Below, piece by piece: positions 41,160-49,035 of a DNA stretch of 64,000 nucleotides. The DNA comes from CBDHCC01 sp965261015. Its GTDB lineage: Bacteria > Pseudomonadota > Alphaproteobacteria > Sphingomonadales > Sphingomonadaceae. Numbering within the stretch: position 1 is the stretch's first letter; each line of letters opens with the position of its first letter. Under the pieces are notes generated by a model. That model saw only the letters and a list, made by a program, of their open reading frames with translations, had not been told where the DNA came from and ran no database searches. Made by a program: the position numbers and the translations under genes. The stretch spans positions 620,001 to 684,000 of the forward strand of contig CBDHCC010000001.1 in NCBI GenBank assembly GCA_965261015.1. Direction: 5' to 3'.

Positions 41160-42094
41160 TCGAAGCCGCGATGATCTGGAACGAGCCCAACAACAAGTCG
41201 CATTGGGACCCCGCCGTCGACCCCGACTGGAGCCGCTTCGCCGACACGGTGAAGCTGGCGTCGGCCGCCATCCACCAGGCCGCGCCGCACGTGCAGCGCG
41301 TGCTGGGGGGCATGAGCCCGATCGACCCGCACTGGACCCGGCGGATGGAGGAGATGGGCGTGCTGGACGCCGTCGACGTGGTCGCCGTCCACGGCTTTCC
41401 GCTCGACTGGAACCTCTGGCCGATCCACGACTGGCCGAACCAGGTCGCGTCGATCGAGGCGGTGGTGGGCGGCAAGCCCGTCTGGGCCACCGAGGTCGGC
41501 GTGGGGTCGTTCGGCGCGGAGGAGGTGCAGGTGTTCGGCCTGCGACGCACCGCCGAGCTGTTGGTCGGGCGTGTCCCCCGCGTCTTCTGGTACTCGCTGT
41601 TCGACCTGCCGCAGGAATGGGGGGCCGAGACGCGGCACCGGGAGGCGGAGGGGTCCAGCTATTATCGTCATTTCTACATGGGCCTGATCCGCGCCGACGG
41701 AACGCCCAAGCCCGCGCTGGAGACGTTCCGGGGGCTGAATGGGTCGATGGGCCTGATGCAGTGGTTCCATTACCATGATCCGCGCCTGGACGACGCGGTC
41801 CGCTGGATGCGCGAATTGGGGGTGACGAAGCTGCGGACGGGGTTGAGCTGGGCCGACCGGTTCCGCGACGGCGCGCTCGACTGGTTCGACCGTCAGATGG
41901 AAGCGCTGGCGGAGTTCGACACGACGGTCACCTACTGCTTCACGCCCGAACATCTGGGCGTCGAGCCGCACCACACGTCGGCCGCGCGCGACCCCCAGGG
42001 CTTCGCCGATTTCTGCCAGGAGATGACGGAGCGCTATGCCCCGCCTCCGGCCGCGTCCGGCGCGGAGGTCGATCGTGCCCATGCCCCGGCCTGA
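41156..42094 (+). CDS. Clan GH-A glycosidase-like protein with circularly permuted barrel
   Basis: 312 residues, GTG start overlapping the methyltransferase stop. The protein starts at what is normally strand 4 of a clan-A TIM barrel: MIWNEPNNKSHW (acid/base Glu10), then VDVVAVHGFPLDW, GKPVWATEVGVGS (nucleophile Glu113) and VFWYSLFDL. Residues ~200-295 (HDPRLDDAVRWMRELGVTKLRTGLSW, WFDRQMEALAEFDTTVTYCFTP, FADFCQEMTERYA) look like strands 1-3, which usually come first. Both catalytic Glu are kept. No signal peptide. It may hydrolyse or transfer a glycoside inside the cell. Overlaps the Ino1 gene by 14 bp. Confidence 0.75.
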   Translation: MIEAAMIWNEPNNKSHWDPAVDPDWSRFADTVKLASAAIHQAAPHVQRVLGGMSPIDPHWTRRMEEMGVLDAVDVVAVHGFPLDWNLWPIHDWPNQVASIEAVVGGKPVWATEVGVGSFGAEEVQVFGLRRTAELLVGRVPRVFWYSLFDLPQEWGAETRHREAEGSSYYRHFYMGLIRADGTPKPALETFRGLNGSMGLMQWFHYHDPRLDDAVRWMRELGVTKLRTGLSWADRFRDGALDWFDRQMEALAEFDTTVTYCFTPEHLGVEPHHTSAARDPQGFADFCQEMTERYAPPPAASGAEVDRAHAPA

Positions 42095-43184
42095 CCCGAT
42101 CCGCCTGGCGGTGGTGGGCGTGGGCAATTGCGCGTCCTCGCTCGTCCAGGGCCTCAACCATTATCGCGACGGCGCGAACCGGGCCGCCGGCCTGATGAGC
42201 GAGCGGGTCGGCGGCTATCGGCCGGGCGACATTCGCGTGGTCGCCGCCTGGGACGTGGACCGGCGCAAGGTCGGGCGCGACGTGGCCGAAGCGATCTTCG
42301 CGCGGCCGAACAACACCGCCGTCTTCTGCGACGCGGTGCCGCCGACGGGCACGGTCGTCGCCATGGGCCGGGTGCTGGACGGCGTGGCCGAACACATGGC
42401 CGACCATCCCGACGACCGCACCTTCCTGGTCGCCGACGCGGCCGAGCCGAGCCGGGACGAGGTGGTGGGCGTCCTGCGCGACGCGGGCGCTCAGGTGCTG
42501 GTCAACTATCTGCCGGTGGGCAGCCAGCGGGCGACCGAATTCTACGCCGAATGCGCGCTGGCCGCGGGCTGCGCGATGGTGAACGCGATCCCCGTCTTCC
42601 TGGCCAGCGACCCGGCCTGGGCGGAGCGGTTCCGCGCGGCCGGCCTGCCCATCATCGGCGACGACATCAAGGCGCAGCTGGGGGCCACCATCGTGCACCG
42701 GGTGCTGACCGACCTGTTCGCTCAGCGGGGCGTGCAGCTGGACCGCACCTACCAGCTCAACACCGGCGGCAACACCGACTTCCTGAACATGCTGAACCGG
42801 TCCCGACTGGCGTCGAAAAAGGAGTCGAAGACCGAAGCGGTGCAGTCGGTCGCGGCCGAGCGGCTGGCGGACGAGAACATCCATGTCGGCCCGTCCGACT
42901 ATGTCGCCTGGCAGGGCGACAACAAGGTCTGCTTTCTGCGGATGGAGGGGCAGCTGTTCGGCGGCGTGCCGATGAACCTGGAACTGCGCCTGTCGGTGGA
43001 GGACAGCCCGAACTCGGCCGGAGTCGCGATCGACATGATCCGCTGCGCCCGCCTGGCGCTCGACCGGGGACTGGCCGGCCCCGTGATCCCGGCGAGCGCG
43101 TGGTTCTGCAAGCACCCGCCCGAACAGATGACCGACGACGCCGCGCGGCTGGCGGTGGAGCGGTGGGTGGAGGGCAGCGCCTAG
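42081..43184 (+). CDS. ino1: Myo-inositol-1-phosphate synthase (inositol-3-phosphate synthase)
   Basis: 367 residues from ATG (a GTG two codons upstream is possible). Motifs of the actinobacterial/archaeal-type enzyme: VVGVGNCASSLVQG (NAD loop), NYLPVGSQRATEFYAECALAAGCAMVNAIPVFLAS, IIGDDIKAQLGATIVHR with the catalytic Lys, and QLNTGGNTDFLNMLNRSRLASKKESKT. It converts glucose-6-phosphate to inositol-1-phosphate. The enzyme is uncommon in alphaproteobacteria, and its place at the end of a glycosyltransferase/methyltransferase cluster suggests an inositol-containing glycoconjugate or solute. The stop overlaps the convergent EAL gene stop in a shared CTAG. Confidence 0.93.
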   Translation: MPRPDPIRLAVVGVGNCASSLVQGLNHYRDGANRAAGLMSERVGGYRPGDIRVVAAWDVDRRKVGRDVAEAIFARPNNTAVFCDAVPPTGTVVAMGRVLDGVAEHMADHPDDRTFLVADAAEPSRDEVVGVLRDAGAQVLVNYLPVGSQRATEFYAECALAAGCAMVNAIPVFLASDPAWAERFRAAGLPIIGDDIKAQLGATIVHRVLTDLFAQRGVQLDRTYQLNTGGNTDFLNMLNRSRLASKKESKTEAVQSVAAERLADENIHVGPSDYVAWQGDNKVCFLRMEGQLFGGVPMNLELRLSVEDSPNSAGVAIDMIRCARLALDRGLAGPVIPASAWFCKHPPEQMTDDAARLAVERWVEGSA

Positions 43185-43969
43185 GCGGCGACGGTCGCGC
43201 GCCAGTCGTCCGGCAGCCGGATCGGGGCGAGCGCCTGGAAGGCGGGCCGCGCGAACAGGAACCCCTGGACATAACGGATGCCGAGCCGGGCGAGCGCCGT
43301 CAGCTCGGCCCGCGTCTCCACCCCCTCCGCGATCACGGTCAGGCCGAGCGCGTCGGCCATGCCGACCAGGCTCGCCACGATCGTGCGGCGCGGGGCGGAG
43401 TCCTCGATCCCCCGGATCAGCTCCATGTCGAGCTTCAGGAAATCGGGCTGGAACCGGGCGAGCAGGCTGAGGCCCGCATAGCCGGCGCCGAAATCGTCCA
43501 GCGCGGTGCCGAAGCCCATCGCGCGATAGGTCTGGATGATCCCGGCCACATGGGTCGGATCGCCCATCTCCTCATTCTCCGTGAACTCGAAGATCAGCCG
43601 GTCGGTCGGCAGACCGCAGGCGGCGGCCGTCCGTAGGGTCAATTGGATGCAGGCGAGCGGGGAATAGACCGCGTCGGGCAGGAAGTTGATCGAAAGCCGG
43701 GCCGGAGTGGACAGCAGCCCGGCGGCCACCGCCCCTTCGATCGCGGCGACGCGGCATCGCTGATCAAAGGCGTAGCGATTGTCCGAGGTCACCCGCGACA
43801 GGACGTCGGCCGCGCTCTCCCCACCGCTTCCGCGTACCAGCGCCTCGTAGGCGAAGGGCTGGCCGGTGGAGAGGTCGACGATTGGCTGGAACGCCATCGC
43901 GATCCCGAACTCCAATCCGCCGCCGTCGCGACAGCCCCCACATCCCGCGCGGATGACTTCGTGCTTCAC
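43181..43969 (-). CDS. EAL-domain cyclic-di-GMP phosphodiesterase
   Basis: 262 residues that are almost wholly an EAL domain. Metal and substrate residues appear intact: EALVRG, SINFLPDA, Glu in FEFTENE, DDFGAGYAGL, Lys in LKLDMELI and AEGVETRAEL. It should hydrolyse c-di-GMP to pGpG. A short Cys-rich N-terminus (CGGCRDGGG) might bind a metal or sense redox state. No membrane helix. Stand-alone EAL proteins often sit beside exopolysaccharide genes, so it may tune production of the adjacent cluster's product; this is inference from position only. Confidence 0.87.
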   Translation of the reverse strand: MKHEVIRAGCGGCRDGGGLEFGIAMAFQPIVDLSTGQPFAYEALVRGSGGESAADVLSRVTSDNRYAFDQRCRVAAIEGAVAAGLLSTPARLSINFLPDAVYSPLACIQLTLRTAAACGLPTDRLIFEFTENEEMGDPTHVAGIIQTYRAMGFGTALDDFGAGYAGLSLLARFQPDFLKLDMELIRGIEDSAPRRTIVASLVGMADALGLTVIAEGVETRAELTALARLGIRYVQGFLFARPAFQALAPIRLPDDWRATVAA

Positions 43970-44058
43970 GAGATTCGCCCCTGTGACCTGCTTGCTCGCT
44001 CCAATCGCATCAAGGGCTTAACAAACCAATCGCGTTCCCGCCGGGACGGGCCGGCGGG

Positions 44059-44265
44059 TCACCGCTTGTCGAGCGCGTCCGGCTTGTGGCTCGCCTTCTT
44101 CCCCTCGTCCGTCTTGACGATATATTGCGGGTCGTCCTCCGACGCGCGGACCTGGTGGCCCTTGATCTTGGTGTCGCTGGTCTGCTTTTTCACGACCTCG
44201 CCCTCGGCCTCGCCGCCGTGGCTGTTCCATTCGACCTTGTCGCCTTTGTGGAATTCGTCGGCCAT
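44059..44265 (-). CDS. DUF2945 (hypervirulence-associated TUDOR-like) small protein
   Basis: 68 residues, ATG with a GAGAG sequence upstream. FHKGDKVEWNSHGGEAEGEVVKKQTSDTKIKGHQVRASEDDPQYIVKTDEGKKASHKPDAL is the single small SH3/TUDOR-like beta-barrel of DUF2945. Very hydrophilic and Lys/Asp-rich. The family is often stress-induced in alphaproteobacteria; function unknown. Divergent from the alcohol dehydrogenase with only 11 bp between start codons, so the promoters must overlap coding sequence or each other. Confidence 0.85.
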   Translation of the reverse strand: MADEFHKGDKVEWNSHGGEAEGEVVKKQTSDTKIKGHQVRASEDDPQYIVKTDEGKKASHKPDALDKR

Positions 44266-44276
44266 AGGATCTCTCC

Positions 44277-45275
44277 GTGTCTGAGTTGCCCCCGGAGAAC
44301 GCCGAAGTGACGGAAATGATGCGCGCCGCGGTGCTGAGCGCGCCCGGAGCCATGACGGTCGCCACCGTGCCGCGCCCCACGCCAGGTCCCGGCCAGGTGC
44401 GGGTGCGGATGCAGGGCTGCGGGGTGTGCGCGTCCAACCTGCTGCCCTGGGCCGGGTCGGAGTGGATCGACTATCCGCTGCCGCCCGGCGGGCTGGGGCA
44501 CGAGGGCTGGGGGGTGGTCGATGCGCTGGGCGAGGGCGTTCCAAGCGCGGCCGTGGGCGACCGGGTGGCGACGCTGTCGGGTGCGGCCTTCGCCGACTAC
44601 GCCATCGCGGAGGCGGACGCGCTGATCCCGCTGCCTTCGGCGCTCGCCGACCGGCCGGTGCCGGCCGAGCCGCTGGGGTGCGCGGTCAACATCCACCGGC
44701 GCTCCGACATCCGGGCGGGGCAGTGGGTGGCGATCATCGGCATCGGATTCCTGGGCGCGCTCACCACCCGCCTGGCGACCGACGCGGGCGCGAAGGTCAT
44801 CGCGATCAGCCGGCGGCAAAGCTCGCTCGACCTCGCCCGCGACATGGGCGCGGCCGAGGTGATCCCCATGGACGACCACGGGGCGATCATCGAGCGGGTG
44901 ATGGCGTTCACCGGGGGACGCGGGGCCGAGCGGGTGATCGAGGCGGTGGGGAAGCAATGGCCGCTGGACCTGGCCGGCGAGTTGGTGGCCGAAGGCGGGC
45001 GGCTGGTCATCGCCGGCTATCACCAGGACGGGCCGCGGAGCGTGAACATGCAGTCCTGGAACTGGAAGGGCATTGACGTCGTGAACGCGCACGAGCGCGA
45101 CCCGGCCGTCGTGCTGGCCGGCGCGCGCGCGGCGGTGGCGATGGTGGCGGACGGGCGGCTGGACCCCAGCCCGCTCTACACCGGCCGCTATCCGCTGGAC
45201 CGGCTGAGCGAGGCGCTGGACGCCACGCGCGACAAGCCGGGCGGGTTCGTCAAGGCGCTGGTGGTGTTCGAGTGA
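44277..45275 (+). CDS. Zinc-type alcohol dehydrogenase-like (MDR) oxidoreductase without structural-zinc lobe
   Basis: 332 residues from GTG 44277; ATG 44316 (MMRAAVLSAPG) is an alternative nearer the conserved domain. GroES-like N-terminus with CGVCASN and LGHEGWGVVDALGEGV (catalytic-zinc Cys and His/Glu), Rossmann loop IIGIGFLGALTTRLA. The four-Cys structural-zinc loop is absent, with the chain running directly into VATLSGAAFADYAIAEADAL. Resembles the short sorbitol/inositol-type MDRs. Overlaps the Gfo/Idh/MocA gene by GTGA. Substrate perhaps a polyol or sugar. Confidence 0.83.
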   Translation: MSELPPENAEVTEMMRAAVLSAPGAMTVATVPRPTPGPGQVRVRMQGCGVCASNLLPWAGSEWIDYPLPPGGLGHEGWGVVDALGEGVPSAAVGDRVATLSGAAFADYAIAEADALIPLPSALADRPVPAEPLGCAVNIHRRSDIRAGQWVAIIGIGFLGALTTRLATDAGAKVIAISRRQSSLDLARDMGAAEVIPMDDHGAIIERVMAFTGGRGAERVIEAVGKQWPLDLAGELVAEGGRLVIAGYHQDGPRSVNMQSWNWKGIDVVNAHERDPAVVLAGARAAVAMVADGRLDPSPLYTGRYPLDRLSEALDATRDKPGGFVKALVVFE

Positions 45276-46252
45276 AGCGGGTCGGCTTGAGCAGGGTTGG
45301 CTTCCTGGGCACCGGCTGGATCGGGCGGCACCGGATGGAGGCCATGCTGGCCACCGGCGCGGTGCAGGCGGTGGGCGTCGCCGATCCGTCGGACGAGTGC
45401 GCGGCGGCGGCGCTCGCGCTGGCGCCCTCGGCGGAGCGGGTCGCGGGCCTGCCGGAGCTGCTGGCGCTCGGATTGGACGGGCTGGTGATCGCCTCGCCCT
45501 CCGCGCTCCACGCCGAACAGGCGCGGGTGGCACTGGAGGCGGGGGTGGCGGTGTTCTGCCAAAAGCCGCTCGGCCGGACGGCGGCGGAGTGCCGGGCGGT
45601 CGTCGACGCCGCACGGGCGGCCGACCGCCGGCTGGGGGTAGACTTCTCCTACCGCCGCACGGCCGCCGTGGAGGCGGTGGCGGGGATGGTGCGCGACGGG
45701 GCACTGGGCCGGGTGTTCGCCGCCGACCTGACCTTCCACAACGCCTATGGTCCGGACAAGCCGTGGTTCCACGACCCCGCCCTGTCGGGGGGCGGCTGCC
45801 TGATCGACCTGGGCGTCCACCTGGTCGACCTGGCGCTGTGGGTGCTGGGGACGGACGAAGTGGCGGACGTGCGCGCGTCGCTGTTCAAGGGCGGGCGACC
45901 CCTGGCGGCGGGGGAGGTGGAGGACTACGCGCTCGTGTCGTTCACGGCCGGCGACGCGGCGGTGCGCCTGGCGTGCTCCTGGGGCGCGCACGAGGGGCGC
46001 GACGCGGTGATCGAGGCGCGCTTCGCCGGCACGGCGGGCGGCGCGGCGGTCCGCAACCTGGACGGATCGTTCTACGACCTGGAGGCGCTCGCCTTCGACG
46101 GCACGGCGGCCACGCGCCTGACCGCCCCGCCGGACGACTGGGGCGGGCGGGTCGCCGCCGACTGGGCGCTCGCGCTGGGCGACGGGGTCGATCCCCGGGT
46201 CGAGAGCGTGGTGCGCGTCGCCGCCGTGCTGGACGCCGCCTATGGGCGCTAG
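45272..46252 (+). CDS. Gfo/Idh/MocA family oxidoreductase
   Basis: 326 residues, GTG start overlapping the dehydrogenase stop. N-terminal Rossmann domain (VGFLGTGWIGRHRMEAMLATGAVQAVGVADPS), catalytic-Lys motif VFCQKPLGRTAAECRAVVDAA (EKP of the family reads QKP), DFSYRRTAAVEAV, and GGGCLIDLGVHLVDLALWVLG, with the His of the GH-x-x-D segment. Members oxidise sugars, glycosides or inositols with NAD(P). Paired with the MDR gene; both lie just beyond ino1, so inositol or cluster-product metabolism is possible. The Gln in place of Glu before Lys-Pro is noteworthy. Confidence 0.87.
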   Translation: MKRVGLSRVGFLGTGWIGRHRMEAMLATGAVQAVGVADPSDECAAAALALAPSAERVAGLPELLALGLDGLVIASPSALHAEQARVALEAGVAVFCQKPLGRTAAECRAVVDAARAADRRLGVDFSYRRTAAVEAVAGMVRDGALGRVFAADLTFHNAYGPDKPWFHDPALSGGGCLIDLGVHLVDLALWVLGTDEVADVRASLFKGGRPLAAGEVEDYALVSFTAGDAAVRLACSWGAHEGRDAVIEARFAGTAGGAAVRNLDGSFYDLEALAFDGTAATRLTAPPDDWGGRVAADWALALGDGVDPRVESVVRVAAVLDAAYGR

Positions 46253-46310
46253 CGGGGTGCGCCGGGCCGCCCCGTTCGCCGGGTTCACCCGGCCATCCGT
46301 CGATTTGCGA

Positions 46311-46327
46311 TTGTAACAATATAACAT
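46311..46327 (+). promoter_or_regulatory. Probable Zur box overlapping the -10 of the TonB receptor promoter
   Basis: TTGTAACAATATAACAT, read on the minus strand ATGTTATATTGTTACAA, matches the Zur consensus half ATGTTATA perfectly with an imperfect second half. The embedded TATAAC (46320-46325) would be the -10. Placed 34 bp ahead of a receptor that resembles zinc importer ZnuD, so zinc-dependent repression is the natural reading. Confidence 0.6.
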
Positions 46328-46360
46328 GACCCTTAAGGGGGCGGCGAAGGAGATCGCCCC

Positions 46361-48451
46361 ATGCGTCACATCACCCGGGCCGCCCTGTTGCTGTCCGCCA
46401 TCCCCGTCCCCGCCTGGGCGCAGTCCGCGCCCGCCCCGGACGCGCCCCTGCCGTCGCCGGACGATTTCCACACGGAGGACTCCGAGAACATCATCATCAC
46501 CGCGCCGTTCGTGCGCGATCAGGAGGATCTGCTGCAGGGCACGAGCGTGCTGACAGGGCAGGAGCTGACCCGCGACATCCGGACCACCATCGGCGAGACC
46601 CTGGCGCGTCAGCCGGGCGTGTCGGCGACCAGCTTCGGTCCCAACGCCTCGCGCCCCGTTCTGCGCGGTCTTCAGGGCGAGCGCGTCCGGGTGCTGATCG
46701 ACGGCATCGGATCGATCGACGTGTCCAACACGTCCGTCGACCACGCGGTCGCCATCAACCCGCTGACCGCCGACCGGATCGAGGTGCTGCGCGGCCCCTC
46801 GGCGCTGCTCTACGGATCCTCGGCGATCGGCGGCGTGGTGAACGTCCTCGACAGCCGCATCCCGCGCAAGGTGCCGACGGAGCCGGTCCACGTCTCCGGC
46901 ATCGCCACCTACGGTTCGGCCGCCGACGAGCGCAGCGCGTCCGGGTCGGTCGACGTGCCGTTGGCGGGCAAGTTCGTGTTCCACGTCGACGGCACCTATT
47001 CCAAGACCAACGACCTGGAGATCGGCGGTTTCGTCCTGTCGCCCAATCGCCGGGCCGAAGCGCGCGCGTCGGGCGATCCGGAGATCGCGGCGCTCGCCAA
47101 CCTGCGCGGCACCCTGCCCAACAGCGCGGCCGAGAATTACGACATCGGGGCCGGCGCGGCGCTGATCCTGGACGGCGGCACCATCGGCTTTTCCGTCAGC
47201 CATTTCGACACGCTCTACGGCGTTCCCATCCGCTATGCCCTGGAACCGGACGGCGACGCGGAGGAGGTGCGCCTCGACGTCAAGCAGGACCGCGCCGACC
47301 TGCGCGCCGAAGTCGACACCGGGTCCGGCTTCCTCGAACGGCTGCGGTTCCGCGTGGGAGCCGCCGACTACCAGCACAACGAGATCAGTCCCGAAGGCGA
47401 CATCGGCACCACCTTCCTCAACCAGAGCATCGAGGCGCGGCTGGAGGCCGTTCAGGCGGAACGCGGCGGGTGGAAGGGCGCGTTCGGCGGACAGTTCTTC
47501 GTGCGCGACTTCAACGTCATCGGCGACGAGAAGTTCGTGCCGAAGAACGAGACGAACCAGGTCGGCGTCTTCACGCTGCAGACCTTCGACTTCGGCGCGA
47601 TCCGCGCGGAGGCCGGCGCGCGCTACGAACACGCCAGCGTCGACGCGCGCCCCGACGAGACGCTGGGCAACGGCGCCATCGGCCGGAACTTCAACTCCTA
47701 TTCCGGCTCGATCGGGGCCAGCGTGGGCGTGGGCAGCCTGGCGCGCATCGGCCTGAACGCCACCCATACGGAGCGCGCTCCGGCGGCCGAGGAACTGTTC
47801 GCGAACGGCCCCCACGCGGGCACCCAGGCGTTCGAGGTCGGCAACCCCTTCTTCGTCAAGGAGAAGAGCAACGGGGTGGAGGCGACGCTGAAGGGGTCGG
47901 GCGACGGCTACAGCTTTGGCGTGTCCGGCTATTACACCCGCTTCGACAACTTCATCTACGAGCAGGACACGGGCGAGATCGAGGATGGGCTGGCGGTGTT
48001 CCAGTTCCTGCAGGACAACGCGGAGTTCTACGGCTTCGAGGCGGAGGCGTCCGGTCGACTGGCGCGCTTCGGCCAGACGGCGATCGTCGTCGACGGGGTC
48101 GCCGACTACACCCGCGCCACCGTGCTGAACGTCGGGCCGGTGCCGCGCATCCCGCCGCTCCGCCTGCTGGGCGGCGTCGAGGCGCAGGCGCGCCTGTTCC
48201 AGGCCCGCGCGGAGGTGGAGCACGTCTTCGACCAGAACCGGGTGACCGGTTTCGAGACGCCGACCGACAACTTCACGCTGGTCAGCGCCTCCGTCGCCTT
48301 CCGGCCGTTCGGGCGCGACAACCCGACCAGCCTGACGCTGCAGGGCCGCAACCTGTTCGACGTGGACGCGCGCCGGCACGCCAGCTTCCTAAAGGACTTC
48401 GCCCCGCTGCCCGGCCGCGACATCCGCCTGACGGCGCGCGTGTCGTTCTGA
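46361..48451 (+). CDS. TonB-dependent receptor, ZnuD-like (zinc uptake)
   Basis: 696 residues, ATG with AAGGAG 8 bases upstream. Signal peptide MRHITRAALLLSAIPVPAWA with cleavage before QSA. Plug domain from ~50: ETLARQPGVSATSFGPNASRPVLRGLQGERVRVLIDGIGSIDVSNTSVDHA and IEVLRGPSALLYGSSAIGGVVNV. Barrel region follows; GLNATHTERAPAAEELFANGPHAGTQAFEVGNP and the C-terminal NLFDVDARRHASFLKDFAPLPGRDIRL are close to the ZnuD pattern. Ends in Phe as outer-membrane barrels do. Together with the upstream Zur-type box this makes a zinc importer the best call. No partner ABC genes nearby. Confidence 0.88.
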   Translation: MRHITRAALLLSAIPVPAWAQSAPAPDAPLPSPDDFHTEDSENIIITAPFVRDQEDLLQGTSVLTGQELTRDIRTTIGETLARQPGVSATSFGPNASRPVLRGLQGERVRVLIDGIGSIDVSNTSVDHAVAINPLTADRIEVLRGPSALLYGSSAIGGVVNVLDSRIPRKVPTEPVHVSGIATYGSAADERSASGSVDVPLAGKFVFHVDGTYSKTNDLEIGGFVLSPNRRAEARASGDPEIAALANLRGTLPNSAAENYDIGAGAALILDGGTIGFSVSHFDTLYGVPIRYALEPDGDAEEVRLDVKQDRADLRAEVDTGSGFLERLRFRVGAADYQHNEISPEGDIGTTFLNQSIEARLEAVQAERGGWKGAFGGQFFVRDFNVIGDEKFVPKNETNQVGVFTLQTFDFGAIRAEAGARYEHASVDARPDETLGNGAIGRNFNSYSGSIGASVGVGSLARIGLNATHTERAPAAEELFANGPHAGTQAFEVGNPFFVKEKSNGVEATLKGSGDGYSFGVSGYYTRFDNFIYEQDTGEIEDGLAVFQFLQDNAEFYGFEAEASGRLARFGQTAIVVDGVADYTRATVLNVGPVPRIPPLRLLGGVEAQARLFQARAEVEHVFDQNRVTGFETPTDNFTLVSASVAFRPFGRDNPTSLTLQGRNLFDVDARRHASFLKDFAPLPGRDIRLTARVSF

Positions 48452-48591
48452 TGCGTCGGCGCAACGCCACGGCGGCGCGATCCGGCCTGGCGGGTCATTA
48501 ACGTCCGCTTCCGACCCACTTGCGGACGTTCGCGGAGCCGATTGCTTTTCCTGAATGCAGCCGGTTAAACTCCCGTTGGGAGCAGATGCTG

Positions 48592-49035
48592 ATGACCACG
48601 AGGGCTTACCTGCTAATCGCGACCGGCGTCTTCCTTGCCGCTGTTACAGGTTCCGATTTGATTGCGCGGATGACGATTGCGGGTAACCCGCTCAGTATTG
48701 CTTTAACCGAGCACCTAAATTCGTTGTGGATTGGGGGCATTCTCTTTCTTTCTGCCCCCTTCGTAGGTGTCGCTTTCATCTGTGGGGCTGCGAACAAGTG
48801 GGCGAAGACGCGGAGCGTGGTTGCCCTCTTCTTCACTGCCATGGCGGTGCTCGCCTACTTCTACTTTGGCGGCTTTCAAGCCTCTCAACAGGCGTTGCTA
48901 GACAGCAAGTGGACAGCGGCGGCGCTGTCAATCGGACTGCTGCCGTTCTTCATCGGACTGCCCCTGTTAGGTGTCACGGCGATAGTGGCTGCGATCCTCG
49001 CTCACGTTGATCGGCGGGAGCCCGGTGGAGCTTAA
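48592..49035 (+). CDS. Orphan four-helix membrane protein of unknown function
   Basis: 147 residues from ATG 48592, chosen because GGGAG lies 9 bases upstream; the in-frame ATG at 48586 is too close to that site. Four hydrophobic segments (~5-25, 45-65, 75-95, 110-135) and a short charged tail (VDRREPGGA). Base composition is visibly lower in GC than all neighbours and codon use includes TTA/TTG/CTA-rich leucines unlike the rest of the window, suggesting recent transfer. I recognise no family. Confidence 0.65.
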   Translation: MTTRAYLLIATGVFLAAVTGSDLIARMTIAGNPLSIALTEHLNSLWIGGILFLSAPFVGVAFICGAANKWAKTRSVVALFFTAMAVLAYFYFGGFQASQQALLDSKWTAAALSIGLLPFFIGLPLLGVTAIVAAILAHVDRREPGGA

